50,679 nucleotides of DNA from Acidobacteriota bacterium (lineage in GTDB: Bacteria > Acidobacteriota > Terriglobia > Terriglobales > Acidobacteriaceae): NCBI GenBank assembly GCA_021851335.1, contig JAJZEA010000020.1, positions 1-50,679 on the forward strand, in the 5' to 3' direction. A program made the translations under genes and the position numbers. The notes beneath the pieces are model-generated. The model made no database searches and was not told the origin of the DNA. It saw nothing but the letters and a program-made list of their open reading frames with translations. Below, one piece after another: positions 1 to 8,080 of the stretch. How positions within the stretch are numbered: position 1 is the stretch's first letter; each line of letters starts with the position of its first letter.

Positions 1-386
1 GGTTGCCCGAGTTGCTCCTCGGCATGGGTGACCGCGTCGGCAATGACCTGCGTCTGCTTGCTTTCTATCTGCCCGGACAACTGCAAGGCTTCCTGGGTGA
101 TCAACTCGCTAAAGCTGTAACCCATGCCTGGAATGGGCGAGGAATAGTACGTCAGCATGCCCAGGCCGAAGGAGATGGCCAGCAGCAAATTGGCAAACTG
201 GCCGAAGTGGAAGCTGCCGTAAAATCCCTGCGCGGTCGAGAGCGCGTTCTGGATGCCGAACCAGGCGATCATGATGATGGCGAGACCGCGAAACATGTCG
301 AGACCCATCGTCTGGATCGCGGGACTGTTGGTCGCGAGCAACTGGCCGATGGCCTGGTTGAGAAAGGTAAACGGGTTCGGGTCCAT
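1..386 (-). CDS. VirB6/TrbL-like type IV secretion membrane protein (partial)
   Basis: The first 128 codons of a leftward gene that runs off the left edge. The start ATG at 386 follows an AGGAC ribosome site and lies 16 bases after the stop of the VirB5-like gene. The visible part has a hydrophobic segment at about residues 30-48 (GLAIIMIAWFGI) and another at about 62-80 (FANLLLAISFGLGM). It is then followed by a polar stretch. This pattern and its place after a VirB5/TrbJ gene fit the polytopic inner-membrane channel protein VirB6/TrbL. The diagnostic C-terminal helices are not in the window, so the family call rests on context and on the N-terminal layout. Confidence 0.7.
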   Translation of the reverse strand, partial: MDPNPFTFLNQAIGQLLATNSPAIQTMGLDMFRGLAIIMIAWFGIQNALSTAQGFYGSFHFGQFANLLLAISFGLGMLTYYSSPIPGMGYSFSELITQEALQLSGQIESKQTQVIADAVTHAEEQLGQ

Positions 387-402
387 AATCTGTCCTTTTG
401 GC

Positions 403-1233
403 TCAGTGTCCATTCGGGCTGAGCGAGATCGCGTGTATCGAATCGCTGACCCCGCCGGTGATCTGTTGCATGGTGTTGGGGAAGTTCTGCTGAAAGTAAA
501 TGGCTTCGTTGATGGCCCGGTTCTGGGCGTCGATCTGCTGTTTCTGCGCGACGATTTGCTGCTGGACGGAAGCAGCAAGTATCTGGTTGGTGTCCTGCTG
601 CGAATGGATTTGCAGGAGCGTGGCAGTGTTGATCTTTCCTAGTACGGCCATTTCACTCTGCTGCGACGGGTCGGTGGAATACGTGTCCGATTCAAGGTTG
701 GCGAGTTTCTGCGCCAGCGCTTGCGAGTTCGACCGGATGGTACCGAGCGTCGACAGCGTGCCGGTGGTTGTACCTTGCGCGAGTTCGGAAGTCGCAACCT
801 GGTTCTGGATAACAGACTGCGTATTGACGTCCTGCATGGCAAGAGCACTCGCGGGATAGGGCTGGGCCTGAATGACAGAGTTCGAGTACGCGGTCAGGGC
901 TTGCGTCTGCCCACCGAGGTTCAGCGCGTTCACCCATGCGGCAGTGTTGCCGTAAACATCCGGCGCGGCAATGTCGGTCCAGGAAGAAAATTGCGACCCG
1001 TACCGCATGGCCATGTCCTGCGGCATCTGGGACATTTGATAGGCGAGGTTGTAAGCGGAGACGATCTGGTCTCGCGTCTCGACCGCCGTGGTGTACATCT
1101 GTTCCAATTGGCCGAATTCCTGGACGGCCTCCCCGAAATTCGAGGCATCGAAGACGGCAAACTGCGCATGCGCCGCAGGCGCGAGCATGCTGCCAAGAAA
1201 TGCGAGAAGAATTGCTGTACACAGTTTTTTCAT
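403..1233 (-). CDS. VirB5/TrbJ-like type IV secretion protein
   Basis: A 276-residue exported protein. Residues 1-23 form a signal peptide (MKKLCTAILLAFLG, then AHA before QF). The mature part is largely helical and Gln-rich, with heptad-like stretches near residues 30-70 and 210-245 (IVAQKQQIDAQNRAINEA). This fits TrbJ/VirB5, a periplasmic or pilus-tip minor component. It is followed by the VirB6-like gene after 16 bases. It is separated from VirB10 and the lipoprotein by an oppositely oriented DUF4260 gene, so it needs either read-through from the virB2 promoter or its own promoter. VirB5 proteins are poorly conserved, so the call uses size, signal peptide and gene order. Confidence 0.7.
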   Translation of the reverse strand: MKKLCTAILLAFLGSMLAPAAHAQFAVFDASNFGEAVQEFGQLEQMYTTAVETRDQIVSAYNLAYQMSQMPQDMAMRYGSQFSSWTDIAAPDVYGNTAAWVNALNLGGQTQALTAYSNSVIQAQPYPASALAMQDVNTQSVIQNQVATSELAQGTTTGTLSTLGTIRSNSQALAQKLANLESDTYSTDPSQQSEMAVLGKINTATLLQIHSQQDTNQILAASVQQQIVAQKQQIDAQNRAINEAIYFQQNFPNTMQQITGGVSDSIHAISLSPNGH

Positions 1234-1266
1234 GTCGGATTGTCCCTTTCGGTACTCTGGAGTTGT

Positions 1267-1647
1267 ATGCTGACACGTCCCGATCTATTGCTGCGCCTCG
1301 AAGCCTCGCTGGTGTTGTTGGCAAGCCTGGTTTGCTATTCCACCCTGCACGGGCGGTGGATACTCTTCGCGGTCTTTTTCCTGGCACCCGATCTTTCGCT
1401 GCTTGGCTATCTGTCCGAAAACAACAAGCGTTTTGCTGCGGGACTCTATAACGCGGTCCACAGTTACGCTGGACCGCTGGTCCTTGGGTTCCTCGCATGG
1501 AAGTGGCATTCCGTGATGCTGGGCGAAGTGGCTGTGATATGGATTGCGCATATTGCCCTCGATCGCTTTCTGGGTTTTGGCCTGAAATATTCGCAGGCAT
1601 TCCAGCCAACGCATATTCAGATCGTCCGTATCTTCCGTTCTTTCTGA
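1267..1647 (+). CDS. DUF4260 family membrane protein
   Basis: A 126-residue hydrophobic protein on the strand opposite to the surrounding secretion genes. The visible family pattern is LLLRLEASLVLLASLVCY, a WILFAVFFLAPDLSLLGY segment with the AxDLSxLGY core, LYNAVHSY, and a C-terminal WIAHIALDRFLGFGLKY. I recognise these as the DUF4260 signature; about three to four transmembrane helices are expected. The family's function is unknown. The ATG at 1267 is chosen because family members begin close to the LLRLE motif; a TTG at 1264 is possible. It starts 33 bases from the divergent VirB5-like gene and ends 9 bases from the lipoprotein stop, so it fills the gap exactly. The antisense frame across this region has no recognisable features. 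Confidence 0.75.
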   Translation: MLTRPDLLLRLEASLVLLASLVCYSTLHGRWILFAVFFLAPDLSLLGYLSENNKRFAAGLYNAVHSYAGPLVLGFLAWKWHSVMLGEVAVIWIAHIALDRFLGFGLKYSQAFQPTHIQIVRIFRSF

Positions 1648-1656
1648 CATCCGCTT

Positions 1657-1848
1657 TCAGTGCGGGTGCAGTTTGGTTTTCTTCACGGCGCGGGCGACTG
1701 GACGGTGCTTGCATCGGCAACAGCCCAACGTGCATTGCTTTGGGCCAACGCGGGCATAGTGCGACGGCGATGGCTTTGGAGGCTGTATGCTCGTATCGCA
1801 ACTAGTCATGAAAAGACATGCAGAGAGAATGACGACAAGTGTTCGCAT
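1657..1848 (-). CDS. Small Cys-rich lipoprotein, VirB7-like by position
   Basis: A 63-residue protein with a lipoprotein signal peptide: MRTLVVILSACLFMTSC, where the MTSC lipobox ends at Cys17. After a Pro-rich linker (PPKPSPSH) comes a cysteine cluster, CTLGCCRC, and a basic tail. Its ATG overlaps the VirB10 stop (TGATG), so translation is probably coupled. Small lipoproteins beside VirB9/VirB10 act as VirB7, which anchors and often disulfide-bonds to VirB9 in the outer-membrane core complex. Alternatively it could be a TrbK-like entry-exclusion lipoprotein. I see no sequence match beyond the lipobox, so the function is inferred from position. The C-terminal cysteines are unusual. Confidence 0.6.
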   Translation of the reverse strand: MRTLVVILSACLFMTSCDTSIQPPKPSPSHYARVGPKQCTLGCCRCKHRPVARAVKKTKLHPH

Positions 1849-3128
1849 CAGAAATCTCCCGGCATGGTGTGGTTTTCATACGCTGGCAGCAGCATGTCTT
1901 GTGTGAGATAGACCTTGATGCGATGGCCTTCCCGGATCGTGATCGTCGGCAGGATGTTGATGAAACGATCCAGGACATCGGCGCCCGACTGCGACAGGCT
2001 GGAAGCCACGCCCTGCTCATACATGGCCGGGCCGCTGATGTTGTAGCCGCTGCCATACATGGTCGCCTCCGCCGCGCCCGAGATGACGCCGAGCGCAATC
2101 GACGCCCCGAATATCTGCAAATAATGGTTATTCACCTGATCGGAGAGGCCGGTGGCCCCGGCCTGATCGAGACCTTGGAACTGGTCGAGATCGACCGAGT
2201 AACCATCGGGCATCAGCATGCGATGGAAACGGACGGCCAGCCGCCGCTGGCCGAAGCCCGAGACCTTCTGGACATCGCCCAACAGAAAAGTGCCCGCTGG
2301 AATCAGGACATGCTGCCGGTCCTGGCTGTACACGGGGTTGGTGACCATGACCTTTACCGGCCCGGCGAAGTCACCGACCAGTCGGTTGAGGAGCGCGGTA
2401 TCGAGAATCGTGCCTTCAAACAATACATAGGGCTGGCCGTGCGCAGAGTTGAGATTCACTTCCGGCGCATGCTTGCCATTCGCCGCAGGGGCGGCAGAAG
2501 GGTTTGCATTTCGCGACAGACCCAACGGCACAGCCGTGCCGGAACTGGTCATCGACGGTTGCGGCAACGCTGGCGAGGACGTGCGCTCACTGCCCGCGCT
2601 GGTCCCAGAATTCTGCTCCCACGGACTCCGCGCCATGTTGTCATGCGAGGGAGCGACATTCGGTGTCACGAGGTTGGAGGCAAAGCGCGACTTGAACGCC
2701 AGAGCTTTCTCCGCATCCGCGATAGGGTCGCGGGGCGGCTGGTTATCGAGCAGCCTCTGGGTATTGGTAACCGTCGCTGTGCCATTCTGTCCGCCCGGTG
2801 GGAGATTCGTACTGGCTGCGGCCTGCCGCTGTGCCTCCACCTGCCGTTGTTCCGCCGTCAGGTCGTCTTCAAACCGTTCGACATTGCGCTGGCTGGCTTC
2901 TGTCGTTGGAGCGACGGCAGCCGTCTGGAACGGTTTTGCCACTGGTTTGGCGTGGTTCTTCGAGAACATCACAGCCAGCAGGATCACCACCGACAACCCG
3001 ACGATCAGGTAGCTCTGGCTCTGCTTCGCGACCACGCCGGGAGGCTGCGTGCGCTGGTCGCGCACGCCACTTGCCGTGCTGGGCGACGTGAAAGGCTGTG
3101 TCTCTGGGGTCTCTTTTTCTTCTGGCAT
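1848..3128 (-). CDS. virB10: VirB10/TrbI type IV secretion core-complex protein
   Basis: A 426-residue protein. A cytoplasmic Pro/Thr-rich N-terminus is followed by one transmembrane helix at about residues 40-57 (YLIVGLSVVILLAVMF), then a long Gln/Ala/Pro-rich periplasmic linker. The conserved C-terminal beta-barrel domain starts near residue 225: LFEGTILDTALLNRLVGD, VLIPAGTFLLGD, RLAVRFHRMLMPDG, and at the end INILPTITIREGHRIKVY. These are the TrbI/VirB10 signatures. The protein spans both membranes and links the VirB4 motor to the outer-membrane pore. It lies 9 bases downstream of VirB9 and is coupled to the lipoprotein behind it. Confidence 0.93.
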   Translation of the reverse strand: MPEEKETPETQPFTSPSTASGVRDQRTQPPGVVAKQSQSYLIVGLSVVILLAVMFSKNHAKPVAKPFQTAAVAPTTEASQRNVERFEDDLTAEQRQVEAQRQAAASTNLPPGGQNGTATVTNTQRLLDNQPPRDPIADAEKALAFKSRFASNLVTPNVAPSHDNMARSPWEQNSGTSAGSERTSSPALPQPSMTSSGTAVPLGLSRNANPSAAPAANGKHAPEVNLNSAHGQPYVLFEGTILDTALLNRLVGDFAGPVKVMVTNPVYSQDRQHVLIPAGTFLLGDVQKVSGFGQRRLAVRFHRMLMPDGYSVDLDQFQGLDQAGATGLSDQVNNHYLQIFGASIALGVISGAAEATMYGSGYNISGPAMYEQGVASSLSQSGADVLDRFINILPTITIREGHRIKVYLTQDMLLPAYENHTMPGDF

Positions 3129-3137
3129 GGGCGTCTC

Positions 3138-3890
3138 CTACTTTCCTTTGCGCGCAAATGCGAGCTTCTTCTTGCCGATCTGGAGATAACCCCTGTCGAC
3201 GACCTGTGCGATTACGTAGGTGTTGTCCTTGAGTTGAAAACTGATGAGATCGGGTTTGCCGTCTTTCAGCTCATAGACGGCGAACTTCTCTTGGGCCGAC
3301 GACTTGATGTAGGTGAAATGGTCATCGTGATAGATGGCTTCCACGTCAAAGGGCGGTTTGTTTTTATATTTGTAATCGAAGGCCAGGTGCGCGACCGGAT
3401 AGCTGGCGCGGAACGCTTCCACGGACTGTTGCGCGTGCAGTTCCGCGATCTTTGCCTGAATGCGTGCAGCGGTCACATCCGACGCGGGAACGAACTTCTC
3501 CGGACCACGCACGCTGGCCAGGGTCGATGGATCGCTCGGCTCGATCACGACTTTCAGGTCTGGATCAGCCGTTTCGACATCATCGAGGGTGAAGGAATAG
3601 ACGTTGCCTTTGTCGGTGATCAGATTCAGGTTCGAGTGAATGTCCGCCTTCGCCGGATGGAGGAAGCAGTAATTTTGGACGGCATCGAGAATCCAGAAGT
3701 CCTTATCCCCCGTGGCGACTTCCAGAATTTTTTCGGACGGAGGCAGCGCAATCAGCGTGGTGTAGTGCATCTTGGCGCGGATGGAAACAATGTCGTTCGA
3801 GTGATAATGCACGATGCGGGCGATCTGCTGGGCGTCTGCGGCGATGGCCGCCAACGCCAGCAATCCGATCAGGTAAGGTTTTGGGTGCAT
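3138..3890 (-). CDS. virB9: VirB9/TrbG type IV secretion outer-membrane core protein
   Basis: A 250-residue periplasmic protein with a signal peptide (MHPKPYLIGLLALAAIAADAQ). The VirB9/CagX family pattern is visible: an N-terminal beta domain with TTLIALPPSEKILEVATGD, then DKGNVYSFTLDDVE, and a C-terminal domain with FDYKYKNKPPFDVEAIYHD, FTYIKSSAQEKFAVYEL and a closing VIAQVVDRGYLQIGKKKL. The ATG at 3890 is preferred because GAGGAG stands five bases before it. An upstream ATG at 3902 overlaps the VirB4 stop but has no ribosome site and would add four residues. VirB9 forms the outer-membrane ring with VirB7 and VirB10. Confidence 0.9.
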   Translation of the reverse strand: MHPKPYLIGLLALAAIAADAQQIARIVHYHSNDIVSIRAKMHYTTLIALPPSEKILEVATGDKDFWILDAVQNYCFLHPAKADIHSNLNLITDKGNVYSFTLDDVETADPDLKVVIEPSDPSTLASVRGPEKFVPASDVTAARIQAKIAELHAQQSVEAFRASYPVAHLAFDYKYKNKPPFDVEAIYHDDHFTYIKSSAQEKFAVYELKDGKPDLISFQLKDNTYVIAQVVDRGYLQIGKKKLAFARKGK

Positions 3891-3898
3891 GGTTCTCC

Positions 3899-6388
3899 TC
3901 ATTGGGTTGCAGTTGGGTTGGGATGGACATTGGGGAAATCGTGGGCCAGGCGCAGCAGTCCCTGTTCCGGCCCGTAGCGGGTGAAATACTCCTGCTTGCG
4001 CAGGTTGTCGCGCGAGTTGTTGGTGGCGATCCAGTACGTCAATGCATCGACTTCGAGCACCAGCTTCTTGGTGTGACTTGATTGCTTCAGCAGGAGATCG
4101 CGCTTGGGGACAAGCGATTCCAACAATTCCAGTTCGGTATCGTTCAACTGAAATACTTCCGCGTAGAGTTTGCGGTCCATGTTTGGGTTGGCGAGAAAAA
4201 TCTTGGTGGGGCAGGACTCATGGACGATGTGCAGCATCTCGGACGCGGCCAACTCCACGACGGACTGTGTCGCCAGCACCATCGCGGCATTTTTCTTCCG
4301 CCACGTCTTTTCCGCACGCGTGATCCACTCGCGGATGGTGGTGTTTTTCAGGAACATCCACGCTTCATCGATCACAAAGCACTTGAAAATCGCGGTGTTC
4401 TCCGGCTTCTCGATCTCCGCCGACGCCTGGCGCAGCACATAAAACAACAACGGTTCCAGCACGTCCGGGGCATCACCCCAGCCATCGAAGTTGAAGGTCT
4501 GGAAACGCGAGAAGGTCAATGTGTCTTCGACGTTGTCGAACAAATGGCCGAACTGTCCGGCCTGTGTCCATCGGTGCAGCCGCTCGCCCAGCGGGCCAAG
4601 AATAGACGCGAAATTGCTCAACGTCCGAATCTCCAGCGGCAACTGGTATACCCGCTCGACAGCGGCATAGAGCGCCTTTTCATCCTCTGGCGTCAGCGCA
4701 TACTTGCCCTGGGCTTCGATCAGGACCCGGTTGAACAGGTAGAGAAAATTAAGATTCTCGTGCGTGGGTTCCAAGGAAAACGGGTTAATCGAGAAGCCGG
4801 GGTTTTTCAGGCCGACATTGAGATACGTCCCCCCAAAAACGCGGGTGAGCGTCTCGTAGCTTCCACCGAGATCGAAGATGAAGGTCAGCGGACTGTATTT
4901 CTGGAGCGACTCCAGTAAAAAATTCAGCAGGAAACTTTTGCCCGATCCCGTTGCGCCCAGCAGCAGGGTGTGCGCGACATCGCCCGAGTGAAGATTGAAG
5001 TAATATGGCGTCGCCTGCGCGGTTTCGAGAACGGCGAGATGTTCGCGTTCGAGATGCGCATTCCACTGCGAGCCGCTATCGACGGTGAACAGAAACGACA
5101 GGTCGGCATAGTTGGAATTGAGCGCCCACTGCTTGCGCAGATTGAACTGTTTGTTGCCCGGCACCGTGGCGAAGAACGCGTTCAGCAGGTTGTACCGTTC
5201 CTCGTACAGCAGGCTGTCATGCTGGGTAAAGAGTTTCTGAAACTCGGCCACGGCATGTTCGACCTTGGCGCGGTCTTCGTCGTAAACCACCACCGTCAGC
5301 GTGAATTCGCCGAAGGATTTTCCTTCCATGCCGAGGGCGGTCAACGCTTCGCCCAACTCTGCGACCGCTGCTTCTTTCGAGTCGTCGACCAGTTCCTCGC
5401 GAGGCCCGGCATGCTTCTGCTCCTGCAAGTTGGACAGAAAACTGGTCTTCGAGTTGTGGTGATGACGGCGGCGCTTATGGATTTCCTTGCGAGCGCGAGC
5501 ATTGTCCACCGGATGCCATTCGGTGACGACATGGAAGTTGGCCGGGACAGCGAGCAGGCCATGCAACAGCAGGGGCCGCGTCTCGCTGGGCAATTCTTTT
5601 AGCGTCAGCACGCGGAGATGGTCGTCATCCAGGCGCAGATGGCCGCGATGCGCTTCCAGCTCCGAATCGCATATCTGCCAGTCAAGGTGCTGCATCCCGT
5701 GCAGTTTGCTCCGTTGAATCTTGGAGGGGCGGAAGTTGACGAAGCGCCGGACCAGCCGGAACGCTTTCTCCGCCCCTAGCAGCTCGACCGTGGTGAGGTC
5801 GTTAAGCTGCCCACTTAAGCTCTTTGCCTTCTGCTCCAGCCGCATTCGGTCGCGTTCGATCTGCGCATACAACAAGGTGCGTTCCTTGCTGCCGGAGAAC
5901 AGCGCGCGCAACTCCCGCCCAAACATGCCCAATGCCGAGCGTGGATGTTGCGGCAACTGCGCCAGTGCGTGCAGCAGGCCGGTCTTGGCATAACTGCCAT
6001 CGATCATGACGATCCAGAAAATCTCGATGGAATACAGGCGGTCTGCTTTCGCGTGCAGGAACCCGGCGCGTTGCTCCATTGCCGCGCGCACCAGCGGGTT
6101 CGTGTACTCCGCGTGCGGAATGGTGGGCCGGTTGTGGCGGAAGAGCACCTGGTATAGCCGGGTCTTTTCGTCGAGCGAGCGAAGCGCGGCTTCGAGACGC
6201 TTGACCACATAATCCCGCCCGGCATGGTCGAGGCCCTCGGCATCAATCCCGCCGATCTTGAGAGCGCAGCCGAGGTCGCCGGATTTCGTCAGGAAGCAGT
6301 GCTCATCCCAGAAGCCGTACAGGTTCACCTGCGCCATGAAGGCCCCGGCTTCCTTCCAGTCCTTCGTGATGGTGTCAATCTTGAACAT
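3899..6388 (-). CDS. virB4: VirB4/TrbE type IV secretion ATPase
   Basis: An 829-residue cytoplasmic ATPase that powers pilus assembly and substrate transfer. The N-terminal CagE/TrbE region (MFKIDTITKDWKEAGAFM, then FWDEHCFLTKSGDLG) is followed by a C-terminal P-loop domain with Walker A GATGSGKS near residue 477, Walker B CFVIDEAWMFL near residue 673, and ATQSVVELAASEM as the later sensor segment. The length is normal for VirB4. The start at 6388 is chosen because AGGA lies about seven bases upstream and MFKID is the family-like beginning; the open frame extends a further 33 codons with no homology-like sequence. It overlaps the VirB3 gene by 14 bases, so the pair is probably translationally coupled. 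Confidence 0.93.
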   Translation of the reverse strand: MFKIDTITKDWKEAGAFMAQVNLYGFWDEHCFLTKSGDLGCALKIGGIDAEGLDHAGRDYVVKRLEAALRSLDEKTRLYQVLFRHNRPTIPHAEYTNPLVRAAMEQRAGFLHAKADRLYSIEIFWIVMIDGSYAKTGLLHALAQLPQHPRSALGMFGRELRALFSGSKERTLLYAQIERDRMRLEQKAKSLSGQLNDLTTVELLGAEKAFRLVRRFVNFRPSKIQRSKLHGMQHLDWQICDSELEAHRGHLRLDDDHLRVLTLKELPSETRPLLLHGLLAVPANFHVVTEWHPVDNARARKEIHKRRRHHHNSKTSFLSNLQEQKHAGPREELVDDSKEAAVAELGEALTALGMEGKSFGEFTLTVVVYDEDRAKVEHAVAEFQKLFTQHDSLLYEERYNLLNAFFATVPGNKQFNLRKQWALNSNYADLSFLFTVDSGSQWNAHLEREHLAVLETAQATPYYFNLHSGDVAHTLLLGATGSGKSFLLNFLLESLQKYSPLTFIFDLGGSYETLTRVFGGTYLNVGLKNPGFSINPFSLEPTHENLNFLYLFNRVLIEAQGKYALTPEDEKALYAAVERVYQLPLEIRTLSNFASILGPLGERLHRWTQAGQFGHLFDNVEDTLTFSRFQTFNFDGWGDAPDVLEPLLFYVLRQASAEIEKPENTAIFKCFVIDEAWMFLKNTTIREWITRAEKTWRKKNAAMVLATQSVVELAASEMLHIVHESCPTKIFLANPNMDRKLYAEVFQLNDTELELLESLVPKRDLLLKQSSHTKKLVLEVDALTYWIATNNSRDNLRKQEYFTRYGPEQGLLRLAHDFPNVHPNPTATQ

Positions 6389-6686
6389 CGGGTTTCCTAA
6401 TCGTGATTTCCGTTGATTCCCACTGCATCGGGTCGTACCTTCTGCGGAACTTGCCGGAGTTGAAAAGCACGCGCAGAATCTCGACATCGTGCTTCGTTGC
6501 TATGCGCGCGATGACGACGCCAACAACGAAGAGCAGGATGCCTCCGAGCAGCGAATGCATGAGCGAGAAGACGGCCCCGCCTGCAATCAGCGCCACGAAG
6601 AACAGCCGCCGCTCCGCGCCCAGAATGGTCAACGGACGGTTCATCGCTTTATGCACTTTGTTCTGTCGTGAGCCGCCTGCCGCCAT
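6375..6686 (-). CDS. virB3: VirB3/TrbD type IV secretion membrane protein
   Basis: A 103-residue inner-membrane protein. It shows the short VirB3 plan: a basic N-terminus with NRPLTILGAERRLFFVALI, two close transmembrane helices at about residues 30-62 (GGAVFSLMHSLLGGILLFVV), then a charged tail (RRYDPMQWES). VirB3 works with VirB4 and VirB6 at the inner membrane. Its 3' end overlaps the VirB4 start by 14 bases, and it begins 40 bases after the VirB2 stop, which is the standard B2-B3-B4 order. Confidence 0.88.
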   Translation of the reverse strand: MAAGGSRQNKVHKAMNRPLTILGAERRLFFVALIAGGAVFSLMHSLLGGILLFVVGVVIARIATKHDVEILRVLFNSGKFRRRYDPMQWESTEITIRKPDVQD

Positions 6687-6726
6687 TTGCCCGCCCCCTT
6701 TCCGCCCGTCCTGTTGTTATTGGTTG

Positions 6727-7059
6727 TTATGGGAAGAGCCAGGCCATGAAGTTGACCGCGCCGATGGCCATGCCGATGCCGAACACAATCCCGGCCAGCA
6801 TGCGCTTGGACTGGCCTTCGCCATAGGCGAACATCAGGCCGCCGACCACGATGGCAACCAGAGAAAGCCCGGTGGCAATCGGCCCGGTGAATGCCTGTTC
6901 GAGAACGCCGACCGCGTTCTCCCACGGACTGCCGCCGCCCGCTTGCTGGGCAAGTGCTGGCACAGCGGCAAGCAGGATCAGGGATGGAACTGCCAGCCTG
7001 CGTGCGTGTGCGCGTAGTCGCCGGAAGTTGGGGTGAGCGAAGGAAAAATGAATTTGCAT
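6727..7059 (-). CDS. virB2: VirB2/TrbC-like conjugative pilin
   Basis: A 110-residue pilin precursor. A long signal peptide ends near residue 37 (LILLAAVPALAQQ), leaving a small mature pilin with GGGSPWENAVGVLEQAFTGP and two hydrophobic helices, IATGLSLVAIVVGGLMFAYG and MLAGIVFGIGMAIGAVNFMAW. This is the TrbC/VirB2 architecture. The ATG at 7059 is chosen because GAGAGGA precedes it; the open frame reaches 7263 but the added residues are not pilin-like and cross a dyad repeat. It is the first gene of the leftward secretion operon, with its probable control region at 7060-7200. Confidence 0.88.
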   Translation of the reverse strand: MQIHFSFAHPNFRRLRAHARRLAVPSLILLAAVPALAQQAGGGSPWENAVGVLEQAFTGPIATGLSLVAIVVGGLMFAYGEGQSKRMLAGIVFGIGMAIGAVNFMAWLFP

Positions 7060-7150
7060 AGAGATCCTCTCGATTGCGTGTACCGGGAGAAAATTGGCCC
7101 CGGCACGAACGTCATGGAGCGAAAGTAGAACCGGACGAAATGTCTGGCCA

Positions 7151-7192
7151 ATGCTATTTCGGGGGGTGGGTATGCAGAATCGGCATACCCTC
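7151..7192. promoter_or_regulatory. 42-bp repeat, copy A, with perfect dyad (candidate operator)
   Basis: The core GGGTATGC (7168-7175), a 7-base spacer and GCATACCC (7183-7190) form a perfect dyad. The surrounding 42 bases match, in inverted orientation, the block at 8551-8592 with about four mismatches. It lies about 110 bases upstream of virB2. A weak leftward promoter (TTGGCC, 16 bases, TCTACT) can be read between it and virB2, so the dyad would sit just upstream of the -35. No T-run follows the stem, so a terminator role is unlikely. The rest of 7060-7348 shows no gene. Confidence 0.6.
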
Positions 7193-7348
7193 AAACTCGC
7201 TGGAAATGTCGCGAAATTTCCATGGATCGGGCTGGGCAGCTGTGGAGTGTACTGCCAAACCATTCCTTCCCGGCGTGGCCAGGAAAGAGCACCGCACCGC
7301 GGCGCGAGTCAAGGCCCAAGGAATTCGAACCCGGAGTGCAGCGCGCCT

Positions 7349-8080
7349 TTACGCGCGCCGCAGTGCGGGCACAATACATATTGCCGGGAAGGACGGAGAG
7401 GACCGTCTTGCGATCCTCTCCTGGACCCTGGTTAATCTTTGGCTGGCCGCGAGAAAATACTCGGCATCCATTTCCATGCCGACGTATTTGCGGCCGGTGA
7501 GCAGCGCTGCGGCGCAGGTGGATGCCGAGCCGCAGAAGGGGTCGAGCACCAGCTCATTCGGCAACGTGAAGGCGCGAACCAGCGGCACCAGCGACATGAC
7601 TGCCTTCTGCGTGGGATGGAGCGCGTTGCCGGTATAGATCAGTCGCTGCACATCGGGCAGCGGATTCTTCGGCAGCGGTGGATGGCCCTTGGCCAGCAGG
7701 TACGCCTGTTCGTGCTGGCACTTCATGAATTTCACGCTCGACGTGTAGCTCTTGCGGAACACGAAATGCCCCACGGGACGGAAGCCCGCGCTGCGCCAGG
7801 CATCGAGGAAATGATCGGCGCGCGGCCAGCCATAGAAACAGACCATCAAGCGATTCTGCTTGAGGACGCGATACGTTTCCCGCATCGCGGGTTTGAGCCA
7901 GTCGGCGTCGGTATCGTTCTGGAGAGTGCGGCCAGTGCGGTCGCGGTAGTTCACCAGATATGGCGGATCGGTCAGAATGAAATCGACGCTCTCGGCGGGC
8001 ATCTGCCGCATGATCTCGATGCAGTCGCCGTGGACGATGGTGTTGAGGAAAGAACGCTGAGTGGAAGTTTGTGCCTGCAT
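7349..8080 (-). CDS. Site-specific DNA methyltransferase, beta class (N4/N6)
   Basis: A 243-residue SAM-dependent DNA methyltransferase. The catalytic motif DPPY is at residues 38-41 (ILTDPPYLVNY), preceded by HGDCIEIM. The SAM-binding motif LDPFCGSAST is near residues 179-188, after HPTQKAV, and GRKYVGMEMD follows. Catalytic motif before SAM motif is the beta-class order, as in N6-adenine or N4-cytosine enzymes. The ATG at 8080 has AAAGGAG nine bases upstream; the longer open frame upstream is GC-rich and not protein-like. No restriction enzyme lies next to it, so it is probably an orphan enzyme protecting the element from host restriction or marking its DNA. The target sequence cannot be predicted. 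Confidence 0.9.
   Translation of the reverse strand: MQAQTSTQRSFLNTIVHGDCIEIMRQMPAESVDFILTDPPYLVNYRDRTGRTLQNDTDADWLKPAMRETYRVLKQNRLMVCFYGWPRADHFLDAWRSAGFRPVGHFVFRKSYTSSVKFMKCQHEQAYLLAKGHPPLPKNPLPDVQRLIYTGNALHPTQKAVMSLVPLVRAFTLPNELVLDPFCGSASTCAAALLTGRKYVGMEMDAEYFLAASQRLTRVQERIARRSSPSFPAICIVPALRRA

Noticed and set aside
721..1266. Upstream extension of the DUF4260 frame to 721
   Set aside because: This part is antisense to the VirB5-like gene and has no hydrophobic or family pattern; the family begins at about 1267.
1839..3977. Long 712-codon open frame antisense to the VirB9 and VirB10 genes
   Set aside because: Arg/His-rich with no domain, and fully opposed by two genes with clear family motifs; it is an effect of GC-biased third positions.
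7310..7340. TTCGAA segment resembling a tRNA T-loop near the methyltransferase end, possible second att site
   Set aside because: The flanks do not pair into a T-stem and the bases differ from the tRNA-Val 3' end; it is part of the methyltransferase coding sequence.
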